Assembly (NCBI RefSeq): GCF_023652955.1
Contig: NZ_JAKLOY010000007.1
Location: forward strand, 124,001-188,000
Source: Geomonas sp. Red32
GTDB lineage: Bacteria; Desulfobacterota; Desulfuromonadia; Geobacterales; Geobacteraceae
Length of the DNA: 64,000 nucleotides
Direction of reading: 5' to 3'
Of the stretch, positions 8,122 to 17,028 are shown piece after piece. Within the stretch, counting starts at the first letter, position 1. Each line of letters starts with the position of its first letter. The notes beneath the pieces were generated by a model, which searched no databases, was not told where the DNA came from, and saw only the letters and a program-made list of their open reading frames with translations. Made by a program: the position numbers and the translations under genes.

Positions 8122-10617
8122 TTAGGACGGGGTAAGAGGGAGCTCGATGGTAAATCGCGTCCCCTCGCCCTGCACGCTCTCCACCCTGACGGTCCCCCGG
8201 TGCTCCTCCACGATCCGCTGGGTGATCGACAGCCCCAGGCCGGTGCCGGCTCCCTTCCTGGTGAAGAACGGCTCGAAGATGAGCGGCAGGTCCTCCGGTG
8301 CGATTCCGGCACCGTCGTCGCTTATGCAGACCCTTGCCGTCTCCCCCCGGGCGGTGGCTACCTCGATGCTCCCGCCGTTGGGAAGCGCCTCCAGCGCGTT
8401 GCGGATCATGTTCATGACCGCCTGCTTAATCTGGTCCGGGTCGATGAGCAGGGGAGGGAGCTCCCCGACCGCCAGGGTCAACCGGACCTGCTGGCGCTCG
8501 CACTGGCGGCGCATCAAGAGCACCGTGTCGGAGACCACCCGGTTCAAGTCGCACTCCCTGAAGGCGGCCCGGGCCGGGGAGGAGTAGTTGAGCAGCGCGG
8601 TGATGAGCCGCTCGACCCGCTCGATCTCGCTGAGCGCCTTCTTGATCAGCAACTGGTCCCCGGACCCGGAGACGGCCTGGTCGTGAAGATCGTCGAGGAG
8701 CAGGGAGATCCCGGTCAGGGGGTTGCGGACCTCGTGGGCGATGCCGGCCGACAGTTTGCCCAGCGAGGCGAGGCGGTCGAGCCGCATCATCTCCTCCTGG
8801 AGCTTGGCCTTCTCCGTCTCGTTGCGCAGGATGACCGTGAGCCCCTTGGCCGCCTCCTCGCCGATGGGAAAGAAGCCGATCTCGAAGTGGGTCATCCCCT
8901 CCCCGCGCTCCACCCTGAGCGCCTGGCGCCCGTAGCCCGCGTGGCTGGCGAGGACCCGCTCGATCTTAGCGTCCAGGTCCCCCCATCCCTCGAAGACCTC
9001 GCGGTAGCACCTGCCGAGCCGGGCTTCTTCGCCGAGGTAGAGGAGGCCGGTCCCGTTGATCGAGGTGAGTGTCCCCTCCGGCGAGAGGGTGACGATGGCG
9101 CTGGAGATACTCTCCAGGATGCTCTTCTGGAAGTTCCGCTCGTCCATGATCTCGAGGCGGGACTTGCGGAGCTCGTCCAGGGTGGCGAGGATGCTCTCCT
9201 TGCGGAGCTCCAGCTCGTCCGCCATGTAGTTGAAGGTCCCGGCCAGCACCCCGATCTCGTCGGCCGAGCTGACCGCCACCCTGACGCTGCTGTCCCCGGC
9301 GGCGAGCTTGGAAGCCCCTTGGGTGAGCTCTCTTAAGGGGACGCTTATGTTGCGGGACAAAAGCCAGGCGGAGAGGGCGGCGAGCAGGGCGGTGGCGAGG
9401 ATGATGAGCGCGCTGGTGGTTCTATGTTCGCCGAGCTGCGTGAAGATCAGCCGGCTCCCCCTCCTCGCGGCCTGGTGGAACTGGTCGGCCTGGAACCCGA
9501 TGGTCACCCCGCCGAAGACTCCGAATTTCTTGTAGTCGCCGCTGTCGTACGGGATGGGGGCGTAGGCCATGATCTTCTTGGCGCCGCCGGCGTTGGTTAT
9601 GTCGACGTACCCGAACCGCTGGTTGCGGACCTCCGAGGCGACCAGCGGATAGCTCGGGTCGACGAAACCGGCGTAGTCGAGGTTGTAGGGGATGCGCCCC
9701 GCATCGATGTCGGCTTTGGAGGAGTGCTCACTGTAGGGGGGGACCAGGCGGCCGTTTTCGTCTACCCCCCGGATGTCCCAGAACTTGGGATGGGTGACGA
9801 TCCACCCCTCGTCGTCGAACATGAAGGCGTAATTGCCGCTGCGGTAGGAGGGAAAGACGGTAGAGAAGCTCTTGCCGGGATCGATATGCTGGGTGAACTC
9901 CATCAGGTGGCGATGGTCCAGGGAGAGCACCACCGCCCCGGCGAAGCCCCCCCCGGCGTTAAAAAGCGGCGCGCCGAAGCGGACCACCCCTTGGTAGCTC
10001 TTGCCGTCGTAGGCGCTTTCGGGGTCGCCGGCCCCGGCCAACTGCTCTTTTTTGAGGATATGGAAACCGGTAACGTGCGAGACGTAGATTTCCCCCCGCT
10101 TAAGGCCGCGGATCCGGCGGAAGTACTCCTCGCTCTTGTAGGTGGTGCGGGCCGGATCGGAGACGTTGCGAAGCTCGCTGGGGGAGACGATCCGCCCGTT
10201 GGCGATGACGAGCTTCTCCTGCCCGGTACGGTCGATGAGGGCGATGGAGCGGTAGAGGGGGACCAGCTCGTGGCTTTCCTGCGGGGCCTCGGGGGTGCCG
10301 CTACGGAGCCAGAGCTCGCTGCGGCGGGTCTGGTAGAAATTAAGGAGCGCTGCGCTGTCGAGGCGGGAGCGGGAGAGAAACAAGAGGTCGTTTTCGCATT
10401 GGTGGAGAAAATCGGAGACGCTGTCGGCCAAGACCCGCGCCCGCATCTGGAGCACCTCCGAGGACTGGGTGTCGTCGGACTCGGCGATCTCGGCGGTAAG
10501 CTTCGTGCTGGTCGATTGCAGGTTGAAAAGCAGAATGATCGAGGAGACCAAAAGCGGCACGAGCGAAAGGAGCAGGGTGCTCATCAGGATCTTCTTGAAG
10601 ATGGTGAAGCGGGGCAA
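8122..10617 (-). CDS. Membrane sensor histidine kinase (dCache-HAMP-PAS-HisKA-HATPase)
   Basis: 831 residues. TM1 is at about 8-30. A large periplasmic region of about 370 residues resembles a double-Cache sensor (YRSGNYAFMFDDEGWIVTHP). TM2 is at about 400-420 (ALIILATALLAALSAWLL). HAMP follows (SVPLRELTQGASKLAAGD), then a PAS domain at about 490-600. HisKA carries phospho-acceptor H628 in SAGIAHEVRNPLTG. The ATPase domain has N, G1 (ISDDGAGIAPED) and G2 (GAGTGLGLSI) boxes. Cache domains usually bind small carboxylates or amino acids, so a ligand related to the adjacent liv system is possible but unproven. It is the upstream gene of the two-component pair. Confidence 0.92.
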   Translation of the reverse strand: MPRFTIFKKILMSTLLLSLVPLLVSSIILLFNLQSTSTKLTAEIAESDDTQSSEVLQMRARVLADSVSDFLHQCENDLLFLSRSRLDSAALLNFYQTRRSELWLRSGTPEAPQESHELVPLYRSIALIDRTGQEKLVIANGRIVSPSELRNVSDPARTTYKSEEYFRRIRGLKRGEIYVSHVTGFHILKKEQLAGAGDPESAYDGKSYQGVVRFGAPLFNAGGGFAGAVVLSLDHRHLMEFTQHIDPGKSFSTVFPSYRSGNYAFMFDDEGWIVTHPKFWDIRGVDENGRLVPPYSEHSSKADIDAGRIPYNLDYAGFVDPSYPLVASEVRNQRFGYVDITNAGGAKKIMAYAPIPYDSGDYKKFGVFGGVTIGFQADQFHQAARRGSRLIFTQLGEHRTTSALIILATALLAALSAWLLSRNISVPLRELTQGASKLAAGDSSVRVAVSSADEIGVLAGTFNYMADELELRKESILATLDELRKSRLEIMDERNFQKSILESISSAIVTLSPEGTLTSINGTGLLYLGEEARLGRCYREVFEGWGDLDAKIERVLASHAGYGRQALRVERGEGMTHFEIGFFPIGEEAAKGLTVILRNETEKAKLQEEMMRLDRLASLGKLSAGIAHEVRNPLTGISLLLDDLHDQAVSGSGDQLLIKKALSEIERVERLITALLNYSSPARAAFRECDLNRVVSDTVLLMRRQCERQQVRLTLAVGELPPLLIDPDQIKQAVMNMIRNALEALPNGGSIEVATARGETARVCISDDGAGIAPEDLPLIFEPFFTRKGAGTGLGLSITQRIVEEHRGTVRVESVQGEGTRFTIELPLTPS

Positions 10618-10801
10618 GAAGGGGTTCCTCCACGTAAGGTGCCGATGCTGATAGAAGTCGATTCAGTTGCCAAGGGATCAAACAGTGTCTTGGCCGGAGA
10701 CTAACACAAATCTCCCGGCTGAATAAACATAATCCTGCAGAAGGAAGTCCACCCGCGAATAGGGGGGTGGGGGATTCGATGGTGGCGGGCGTGAGGCAAA
10801 T

Positions 10802-10832
10802 CCCCCCCGGCCCCCCTTTGACAAGGGGGGAG
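10802..10832. repeat. C6-TTTGACAA-G6 intergenic hairpin repeat
   Basis: The 20-bp palindromic core at 10811-10830 (six C, TTTGACAA, six G) is identical to 28664-28683 and close to 12772-12791. It lies in the 307-bp divergent region between the kinase gene and ubiD, preceded by AAATCCCCCCCGGCC. Confidence 0.7.
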
Positions 10833-10924
10833 AGTTAGTGCGAAACGGGATGGTTTTAATTGACTTCGCCGCGGGGCTGCATTAAGAATAACCAGTTATT
10901 TCAAGCTTCACGTGGGGGAAACGA

Positions 10925-12766
10925 TTGGGCTACCGGGACCTTGCTTCGTGCGTCGCCGACCTGGAACGCACGGGGGCCTTGAGAAAAATCGATGTTGAAC
11001 TCTCCGCCGAGCTCGAGATCGGCTCGATCCAGCGGCGGGTGTACCAGGCGGGAGGGCCGGCGCTCCTCTTCACCAGGGTGCAGGGAAGCGATTTCCCCAT
11101 GCTCGGGAACCTCTTCGGAACCCTGGAGAGGACCAGGTATATCTTCCGGGATACCTTGAAGGGGATCGAGAAGCTGGTGGAGATGAAAGTCGACCCCCGC
11201 GCCGTCATGAAGAATCCCTTCTCCTTCGTCTCCGCCATTCCCGCGGCCTGGCATCTCCTTCCCAAGACGGTCGGGGAGGGGCCCATCCTGGCCCACCGGA
11301 CCACCATCGACAAGCTCCCGCAGCTCAAGTCCTGGCCCGACGACGGCGGCGCCTTCATCACACTCCCCCAGGTCTACTCCGAAAGCGCCGCGAGCCCCGG
11401 CCTTCGCCATTCCAACCTCGGCATGTACCGCGTGCAGCTTTCCGGCGGCTCCTACAAGCAAAACGAGGAGATCGGGCTTCACTACCAGATCCATCGCGGC
11501 ATCGGCTTCCATCACGCCGAGGCGCTGGAGAAGGGGGAGCCGTTCAAGGTCAACATCTTCGTCGGCGGGGCCCCGTCCATGACGGTGGCGGCCGTGATGC
11601 CGCTTCCCGAGGGGATGCCGGAGCTCTCCTTCGCCGGGCTCTTGGCCGGCCACCGGATGGAGATGATTGCCCGCCCCGGCGGCCTCCCGATCCCGGCCCA
11701 GGCCGATTTCGTCATCACCGGTACCGTCGATCCCACCCGGACCCTTCCGGAAGGGCCTTTCGGCGACCATTTCGGCTACTACAGCCTGGCTCACCATTTC
11801 CCGGTCCTGAAGGTCGAGGAAGTCTTCCACCGCGACGGCGCCATCTGGCCCTTCACCACGGTGGGGCGTCCTCCCCAGGAAGACACCTCCTTCGGCGCCT
11901 TCATTCACGAGCTGACCGGGCCGCTGATTCCCACCGTGATCTCCGGTGTGAAGGCCGTCCACGCGGTCGATGCCGCCGGGGTTCACCCGCTTCTTTTCGC
12001 GGTGGGAAGCGAGCGCTACGTCCCGTACGCCGAGAAGCGCACTCCGCAGGAGATCCTCACCATCGCCAACGCGGTGCTCGGCCAGGGGCAGCTTTCGCTC
12101 GCCAAGTACCTGATGATCGGCTGTCACGAGGACGCGCCGCAGCTCGATATCCACGACATCCCGGCGTTTCTTGCGCATGTCCTGGAGCGGATCGACCCCT
12201 CCCGCGACCTCCATTTCCAGACCGCCACCACCATGGACACCCTCGATTACTCCGGAAGCGGACTGAACAGCGGCTCGAAGGTGGTCATGGCGGCTATCGG
12301 CGAGAAGCGGCGGACGCTCGCTACCGAGGTGCCCGGCGAACTGCGGCTTCCCGCCGGCTTCTCCGCCCCGGCGATCTGCCTCCCGGGTGTGCTGGCCGTG
12401 CAGGCCCCCCCCTGCCGGATAGCCAAGGGGGCGGACGATCCCGGCATGGAGGAGCTCTGCCGGACCCTGGAAGGGGTGCCGGGGCTGGAGGGGATTCCCC
12501 TCATCGTGGTCTGCGACGACAGCAGGTTCACGGCCGCCACCCTCAACAACTTCCTCTGGGTTACCTTCACCCGTTCCGATCCCGCGGCCGATATCTACGG
12601 TGTGGGGGCCTTCACCTCCTGCAAGCAGTGGGGGTGCCGGGGGCCGCTGGTGATCGACGCCCGGGTGAAGCCACACCATGCGCCGCCTCTGATCGAAGAC
12701 CCGGCGGTGGAGCGCAAAGTCGACGAGCTCGCCGCGCCCGGCGGACCGCTGCACGGGCTGTACTGA
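10925..12766 (+). CDS. UbiD-family (prenylated-FMN) decarboxylase
   Basis: 613 residues, longer than E. coli UbiD (about 497) and matching the long menaquinone-type UbiD proteins. The TTG start is preceded by GTGGGGGA at good spacing. The family decarboxylates aromatic or alpha,beta-unsaturated acids with prenylated FMN. Visible family blocks are PVLKVEEVFHRDGAIWPFT, the LPEGPFGDHFGYYS segment bearing a conserved acidic active-site residue, and CKQWGCRGPLVID near the end. Likely roles are quinone biosynthesis (a MqnL- or UbiD-like step) or an aromatic acid decarboxylase. No ubiX-like flavin prenyltransferase is adjacent. The gene stands alone and is divergent from the two-component system. 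Confidence 0.88.
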   Translation: MGYRDLASCVADLERTGALRKIDVELSAELEIGSIQRRVYQAGGPALLFTRVQGSDFPMLGNLFGTLERTRYIFRDTLKGIEKLVEMKVDPRAVMKNPFSFVSAIPAAWHLLPKTVGEGPILAHRTTIDKLPQLKSWPDDGGAFITLPQVYSESAASPGLRHSNLGMYRVQLSGGSYKQNEEIGLHYQIHRGIGFHHAEALEKGEPFKVNIFVGGAPSMTVAAVMPLPEGMPELSFAGLLAGHRMEMIARPGGLPIPAQADFVITGTVDPTRTLPEGPFGDHFGYYSLAHHFPVLKVEEVFHRDGAIWPFTTVGRPPQEDTSFGAFIHELTGPLIPTVISGVKAVHAVDAAGVHPLLFAVGSERYVPYAEKRTPQEILTIANAVLGQGQLSLAKYLMIGCHEDAPQLDIHDIPAFLAHVLERIDPSRDLHFQTATTMDTLDYSGSGLNSGSKVVMAAIGEKRRTLATEVPGELRLPAGFSAPAICLPGVLAVQAPPCRIAKGADDPGMEELCRTLEGVPGLEGIPLIVVCDDSRFTAATLNNFLWVTFTRSDPAADIYGVGAFTSCKQWGCRGPLVIDARVKPHHAPPLIEDPAVERKVDELAAPGGPLHGLY

Positions 12767-12771
12767 TACGT

Positions 12772-12791
12772 CCCCCTTTTTCAAAGGGGGG
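12772..12791. repeat. Hairpin repeat downstream of ubiD
   Basis: CCCCCTTTTTCAAAGGGGG is a shortened version of the C6-TTTGACAA-G6 element. It begins a few bases after the ubiD stop and could act as its transcription end or mRNA stabiliser. Confidence 0.6.
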
Positions 12792-12871
12792 AGCTAAGCA
12801 GGGGATCTCTATTAGACGGCGGAGCTGTCTCGCTGGTTTGAGAATTCCCATTCCAGTAGAAAGGAATTTAT

Positions 12872-13648
12872 TTGCCAAAGGAAAGGCTCGATAAGCTGGT
12901 TACCGAGCGGGGGCTGGCGCCTTCGCGGGAGAAGGCCAAGGCTCTCATCATGGCCGGTCAGGTGGTGGTCAACGACCATCTGGCGGACAAGGCCGGATTG
13001 ATGGTGGACGTGGAGGCCGATCTCCGCTTGAAGGGGGCGCCGCTTCCCTACGTGAGCCGCGGCGGACTCAAGCTCGCCAAGGGGCTGGAGCAGTTCGGGA
13101 TCGAGGTCACCGGCCTCTGCGCCATTGACGTCGGCGCCTCCACCGGTGGTTTCACCGACTGCCTCCTCCAACGGGGAGCCCGCCGCGTCATCGCGGTGGA
13201 CGTAGGCTATGGGCAGCTCGCCTGGAAGCTCCGCGAGGACCAGCGGGTGGTGAACCTGGAGAAAACCAACATCCGCTACCTTGAGCCGGCCAGCCTCCCC
13301 GAGGTCCCCGAGCTGGCAGTCATCGACGCGTCCTTCATCTCGCTGGACAAGGTGCTTCCGCCCACGCTGCGGCTTCTCTCCGCCGATGGGGTCATCGTCG
13401 CCCTCATCAAGCCGCAGTTCGAGGTGGGGCGCGGGCAGGTGGGGAAGGGGGGGGTGGTGCGCGACGAGAAGAAGCACCACCAGGTGGTCGCCTCGGTGAC
13501 CGCCATGGCGCAGGGGCTCGGGCTCCTGGTGCTCGGGGTGTGCGAATCGCCGATCCTGGGGCCCAAGGGGAACAAGGAGTTTCTCATCCACCTGAAGAAG
13601 ACCGCCGATACGCCGGTCACCTTCCCGATGGATGCGGAGACGGAATGA
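12872..13648 (+). CDS. tlyA: TlyA-family 2'-O rRNA methyltransferase (hemolysin A-like)
   Basis: 258 residues: an N-terminal S4 RNA-binding domain (ERLDKLVTERGLAPSREKAKALIMAGQVVVN) and an FtsJ-like SAM methyltransferase domain with SAM loop AIDVGASTGGFTDCLLQRGA. Homologues methylate ribose 2'-OH groups in 16S/23S rRNA; the haemolysin label is historical. The start is TTG, with AAGGA seven bases upstream. A 9-bp stem hairpin follows the stop. Confidence 0.93.
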   Translation: MPKERLDKLVTERGLAPSREKAKALIMAGQVVVNDHLADKAGLMVDVEADLRLKGAPLPYVSRGGLKLAKGLEQFGIEVTGLCAIDVGASTGGFTDCLLQRGARRVIAVDVGYGQLAWKLREDQRVVNLEKTNIRYLEPASLPEVPELAVIDASFISLDKVLPPTLRLLSADGVIVALIKPQFEVGRGQVGKGGVVRDEKKHHQVVASVTAMAQGLGLLVLGVCESPILGPKGNKEFLIHLKKTADTPVTFPMDAETE

Positions 13649-13657
13649 AGCAGCGTT

Positions 13658-13685
13658 CGCGTTGCCAGGAACGTCCGGCAACGCG
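13658..13685 (+). terminator. Hairpin between tlyA and the HIT gene
   Basis: A perfect 9-bp stem CGCGTTGCC/GGCAACGCG closes a 10-nt loop, followed by only TTACTTAG. It is a possible weak terminator or processing site after tlyA. Confidence 0.5.
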
Positions 13686-13720
13686 TTACTTAGTATTCAA
13701 AATCTGAAGTGGAGGGTTAG

Positions 13721-14065
13721 ATGTCAGACTGCCTGTTTTGCAAGATGGCCACTGGCGCCATTCCGGTGAAGAAGGTCTACGAGGATGACCAGCTGTTCGC
13801 CATCGAGGATATCAATCCGGTGGCGCCGGTCCATATCCTGATCATCCCCAAAGAGCACATTGCCAATGCCCTGGACCTTGCCCCTGAGCACGACGCCCTG
13901 ATCGGTTCCGTTCACCGGGCCGCTGCCACCCTGGCACGCGAGCGCGGCGTGGCCGACGATGGTTTCCGCCTGGTCAACAACACCAACCTGGCGGCGGGGC
14001 AATCCGTTTTCCACATCCATTTCCATTTCCTGGCCGGCCGCAAGCTGACCTGGCCTCCGGGGTAA
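13721..14065 (+). CDS. HIT-family nucleotide hydrolase (HinT-like)
   Basis: 114 residues, full family length. The histidine triad is QSVFHIHFHFLAG with H98, H100 and H102. The N-terminus has CLFCKMATGAIPVKKVYED with the C-x2-C of zinc-binding HinT relatives. The family hydrolyses purine nucleoside phosphoramidates and adenylylated intermediates. GTGGAGGGTT precedes the ATG. It is a single gene after the tlyA hairpin; the biological substrate is unknown. Confidence 0.93.
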   Translation: MSDCLFCKMATGAIPVKKVYEDDQLFAIEDINPVAPVHILIIPKEHIANALDLAPEHDALIGSVHRAAATLARERGVADDGFRLVNNTNLAAGQSVFHIHFHFLAGRKLTWPPG

Positions 14066-14139
14066 TGGTGACGTTGTCGCGTAATCCTTGACGGCGAAAC
14101 CGCCGCCCGAGTAGCTAATCTGGCATGCAAGGAGTAGAC

Positions 14140-14667
14140 ATGAAAACGTTGTTGCTGGCCCTATTGCTGATCTATCCCGTTTCGGCACTGGCGGTGACCT
14201 ACGAGTGGACCGATAATCACGGCACCGTTCATTTCACCGACGACCGGGGAGAGATCCCCAAGAAGTACCGGAAGAAGGCGAAGATTTTGGGCGAGGACGA
14301 GGTGGAGGCCCCCTCGGCACCGGCTGGTTCGCCGAAGAACGAGAAGGCCGGGAAGAAGCCGGCGGAAGGGCAGGGGGACGCGAAAGAGGCGGCTGAGAAG
14401 CCGAACAAGAAGTACGGTGACAAGGACGAAGCGGGGTGGCGGTTGGCCTTCCAGAACGCCAACGCCTCGATCCAGCGTGCGGAGGCGGAGCTCGAGTCGT
14501 TGAAGGCGAGGCTTACCGATACCTCCAACATGTCCCGTGGCGAGTATCTCTCCATCCAGAACAGCATCAAGCACACCCAGTCCATCCTCGATGAGCGTAA
14601 GCAAAAACTGCGTGATCTGAAGAACGAGGCGGACCGGGCCGAGGTTCCGGCCTCGTACCGGCAGTAA
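14140..14667 (+). CDS. Secreted DUF4124-domain protein with C-terminal coiled coil
   Basis: 175 residues from the ATG preceded by AAGGAG; an ATG five codons upstream lacks a ribosome site. A signal peptide (MKTLLLALLLIYPVSALA) is followed by the DUF4124 signature YEWTDNHGTVHFTDDRGEIP (residues about 20-45). A Lys/Glu/Ala-rich linker and a helical C-terminal half that looks like a coiled coil follow (SIQRAEAELESLKARLTD). Proteins of this type are periplasmic and of unknown function, sometimes near cell-envelope genes. It converges with the MgtE_N/CBS gene at a shared hairpin. Confidence 0.8.
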   Translation: MKTLLLALLLIYPVSALAVTYEWTDNHGTVHFTDDRGEIPKKYRKKAKILGEDEVEAPSAPAGSPKNEKAGKKPAEGQGDAKEAAEKPNKKYGDKDEAGWRLAFQNANASIQRAEAELESLKARLTDTSNMSRGEYLSIQNSIKHTQSILDERKQKLRDLKNEADRAEVPASYRQ

Positions 14668-14673
14668 CCGGCG

Positions 14674-14703
14674 CGGCACCGGCCCTCAAAGCCGGTGCCG
14701 TTT
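14674..14703. terminator. Shared bidirectional terminator whose loop holds a stop codon
   Basis: Perfect 10-bp stem CGGCACCGGC/GCCGGTGCCG with a 7-nt loop CCTCAAA. The TCA at 14686-14688 in the loop is the TGA stop, on the minus strand, of the MgtE_N/CBS gene. The plus-strand side ends in only TTT, so termination may be modest. Confidence 0.75.
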
Positions 14704-15951
14704 CCGTCTCAGCGCCGCCGGGATGAAAAGTTCCAGCACGTCGTCCACCGCGACGATCCCCGCCATCTTCCCTTCCTTGTCGAGCACCGGCAGCGCGATG
14801 AAGTTGTACTTCGCCACGATCTCCAGCACGTCGTCCGGGGTGGAGTCCACCTGCACACTCTTCACGCCGGAGCTCATGAAGCCCGCCACCACGGCCTCCG
14901 CCGGATTCACCAGCAGATCCTTCAGGCTGACCACCCCTTCCGGCCGTTCGTGCTGATCGAGCACGTAAAGATAGTAGATCGTTTCCACCTCGGGAGCGTT
15001 TTGCCGCGCCACCTCCAGGGCCTGGGCGGCGGTGAGCTCCTTCTTGATGGAGATGAACTGGCTGTTCATCAATCCCCCTGCCGTGTCCTCCTCATGTTCC
15101 AGCAGTTCCTGGATCCGGTCCGCATCCTCGTCTCCCATCAGCCCGAGCAGCTCCTGCGCCTTGTCCTCGGGGAGATCTCCCATGACGTCGGCGGCCTCGT
15201 CGGGGTTCATCTCCGCGATGATGCTGCAGGCCTGGCTTGCCTCGAGCTGGTTGATGATCCGGGTTCGCAGCTCGGGTTCCAACTCGTGGATGGCCTCACC
15301 GGCGGTTTCGTTGTCGAGGGAGTTGAGCACCGTCTCGACGCGGTTCGACGGGATGTTGCTGATGATGAGCGCCAGGTCGGCCGGGTGGATCTCCTTGAGC
15401 TGATCCCGGGCCACGGTGAGGGTGAGGCGGAAGACGTTCGATTCCAATAACTGCACGTACTTCCAGTTGATGTGGTGGTCGGAGATCGGGCGGTGGAAAA
15501 GAGAGGCGGCCTTCTCGGCCCAGTGCTCCAACCCCATCCGCCGCAGCAGCCCGCGCAGACCGACGTCCACGAAGAAGACGCAGAGCTTTCCCTGGAAGGT
15601 GCCGAGCTTCAGATCGTTGACCCGCAGCACCTTGGCGCCGTTGACGTCGACGATCTGCCGGTCGAGGATATCGCGCTTCAGGAGGATGTCCCCCTCCTGC
15701 TGCCGGTAGAGGGGGAGGTTTTGGCCGGGGCCGGCCAGCGAGATGACGAAGCGGTTGAAAAGGTTGACCCGGGGCCAGGGGACGCTGACGACACGGTGGT
15801 CGCCTTCGACCAGGATGTGGGAGACGGCGGGGAAGTGCTCGCCGGGAACCATGACCAGGTCCAGTAGTTTCCCTATCTCGCGCCCCTGCGCGTTGATCAC
15901 GGGCCTGCCGAGCACGGTGCTCAGGAATATCTCGCTCTTGGTCCTGGCCAT
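14686..15951 (-). CDS. PRC-barrel / MgtE_N / CBS protein without membrane domain
   Basis: 421 residues. The N-terminal part resembles PRC-barrel modules (RPVINAQGREIGKLLDLVMV, and again DRQIVDVNGAKVLRVNDL). The middle is the MgtE intracellular N domain (HPADLALIISNIPSNRVETVLNSL, ...PDEAADVMGDLPEDKAQELLGLM). Two CBS domains end the protein at about 290-410. No hydrophobic channel domain follows, so it has the Mg2+-sensing half of MgtE only. It may gate a separate transporter or act as a free cytosolic Mg2+/nucleotide sensor. No transporter gene is adjacent. Its 3' end lies inside the shared terminator. Confidence 0.85.
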   Translation of the reverse strand: MARTKSEIFLSTVLGRPVINAQGREIGKLLDLVMVPGEHFPAVSHILVEGDHRVVSVPWPRVNLFNRFVISLAGPGQNLPLYRQQEGDILLKRDILDRQIVDVNGAKVLRVNDLKLGTFQGKLCVFFVDVGLRGLLRRMGLEHWAEKAASLFHRPISDHHINWKYVQLLESNVFRLTLTVARDQLKEIHPADLALIISNIPSNRVETVLNSLDNETAGEAIHELEPELRTRIINQLEASQACSIIAEMNPDEAADVMGDLPEDKAQELLGLMGDEDADRIQELLEHEEDTAGGLMNSQFISIKKELTAAQALEVARQNAPEVETIYYLYVLDQHERPEGVVSLKDLLVNPAEAVVAGFMSSGVKSVQVDSTPDDVLEIVAKYNFIALPVLDKEGKMAGIVAVDDVLELFIPAALRRKRHRL

Positions 15952-15983
15952 GGGTCACCGCTGCGGTTGGGTGCGCCGGCCGG

Positions 15984-16020
15984 CCCCATCCTCGCCCCGG
16001 CCCCGGCCTTGAAGGGGAGG
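15984..16020 (+). repeat. CCCCATCCTC-type intergenic repeat
   Basis: CCCCATCCTCGCCCCGG followed by CCCCGGCCTTGAAGGGGAGG. Near-copies are at 29271-29308 (plus), 36966-37010 (minus) and, inside a coding region, at 22033-22069 (minus). Confidence 0.7.
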
Positions 16021-16183
16021 GGGGAGCGTGGAAGGGCGGCCGGGGGCGGTATCGGAGACTGAATGATCCTGCGCGCTTGGGAAATGCTAGAACTGTATAA
16101 CCCGGTTGGGGGTTGTCAACTTTCCAGCCCTCTCACCCGGCCTCCGGCCATCTCTGAAGGAGCGAGGGGACCGGGGGCGGCGA

Positions 16184-16212
16184 TTGACACCCCGGCGGTT
16201 TGCTGTTACGGT
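16184..16212 (+). promoter_or_regulatory. Sigma-70 promoter for lgt
   Basis: TTGACA (16184-16189), a 17-bp spacer and TACGGT (16207-16212). Predicted transcription start is near 16219, about 24 bp before the lgt start codon. Confidence 0.6.
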
Positions 16213-16242
16213 AGCTGGAATTTTTCTCCTGGAGTCTCATCG

Positions 16243-17022
16243 ATGCTGACCTATCCTCATATCGACCCCGTCTTCCTGCGGCTCGGACCGCTTCAGTTCC
16301 GCTGGTACGGCCTCATGTACATCCTCGCCTTTCTCTCCGGCTACTTCGTGCTCCTCTCGGGCGTGAAGAAGAAAGGGCTCCCGCTGGACAAGGAGAAGGT
16401 GGCCGACCTCGTCTTCACCGTGGCGGTCGGCGTCATCCTCGGCGGACGGCTCGGCTACATCCTCTTCTACAACCTCGGTTTCTACCTCGAGCATCCGCTG
16501 AAACTCTTCGCGGTCTGGGAGGGGGGGATGTCGTTCCACGGCGGGCTCACCGGAGCGGTGGTGGCGTCCATCTACTTCCTGAGGAAGCACAAGCTCCGCT
16601 TCTACCAGATGGCCGACATCGGTATCATGGCCGCCCCCATCGGGCTTTGCCTCGGCCGCCTCGGCAACTTCATCAACGGCGAGCTTTACGGCAGGGTGAC
16701 CGACGCCCCCTGGGGGATGGTCTTCCCCGGCGGCGGCGACCTTCCGCGCCACCCCTCCCAGCTCTACGAGGGCTTCCTCGAGGGGCCGCTCATGTTCCTG
16801 ATACTTTACCTGGCCGGGAAAAAGTCGGAGGGGCGGGACGGCGTGGTCTTCTGGACCTTCATCGCCTGCTATGGCCTGTTCCGCTTCATCGTGGAGTTCT
16901 TCAGGGAACCGGACGCCCAGATCGGGTACCTGCTCGGGATCTTCTCCATGGGACAGCTCTTGAGCTTCCCCATGTTCCTGGCCGGCCTTGCCATGGCGGT
17001 GCGCTGCTACCGGAGGAGATAA
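16243..17022 (+). CDS. lgt: Prolipoprotein diacylglyceryl transferase
   Basis: 259 residues from the ATG with GGAG eight bases upstream, matching family length and the usual N-terminus MLTYPHIDPVFLRLGPLQFRW. Lgt transfers diacylglyceryl from phosphatidylglycerol to the lipobox cysteine of prolipoproteins in the inner membrane. About seven membrane segments are visible. The conserved signature GLCLGRLGNFINGELYG contains key Arg, Asn and Glu residues, and GGMSFHGGLTGA and RHPSQLYEG are also present. This enzyme would process the lipoproteins encoded elsewhere in the window. It has its own promoter and is convergent with the RsbW-like gene. Confidence 0.96.
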   Translation: MLTYPHIDPVFLRLGPLQFRWYGLMYILAFLSGYFVLLSGVKKKGLPLDKEKVADLVFTVAVGVILGGRLGYILFYNLGFYLEHPLKLFAVWEGGMSFHGGLTGAVVASIYFLRKHKLRFYQMADIGIMAAPIGLCLGRLGNFINGELYGRVTDAPWGMVFPGGGDLPRHPSQLYEGFLEGPLMFLILYLAGKKSEGRDGVVFWTFIACYGLFRFIVEFFREPDAQIGYLLGIFSMGQLLSFPMFLAGLAMAVRCYRRR

Positions 17023-17028
17023 GAGGGA

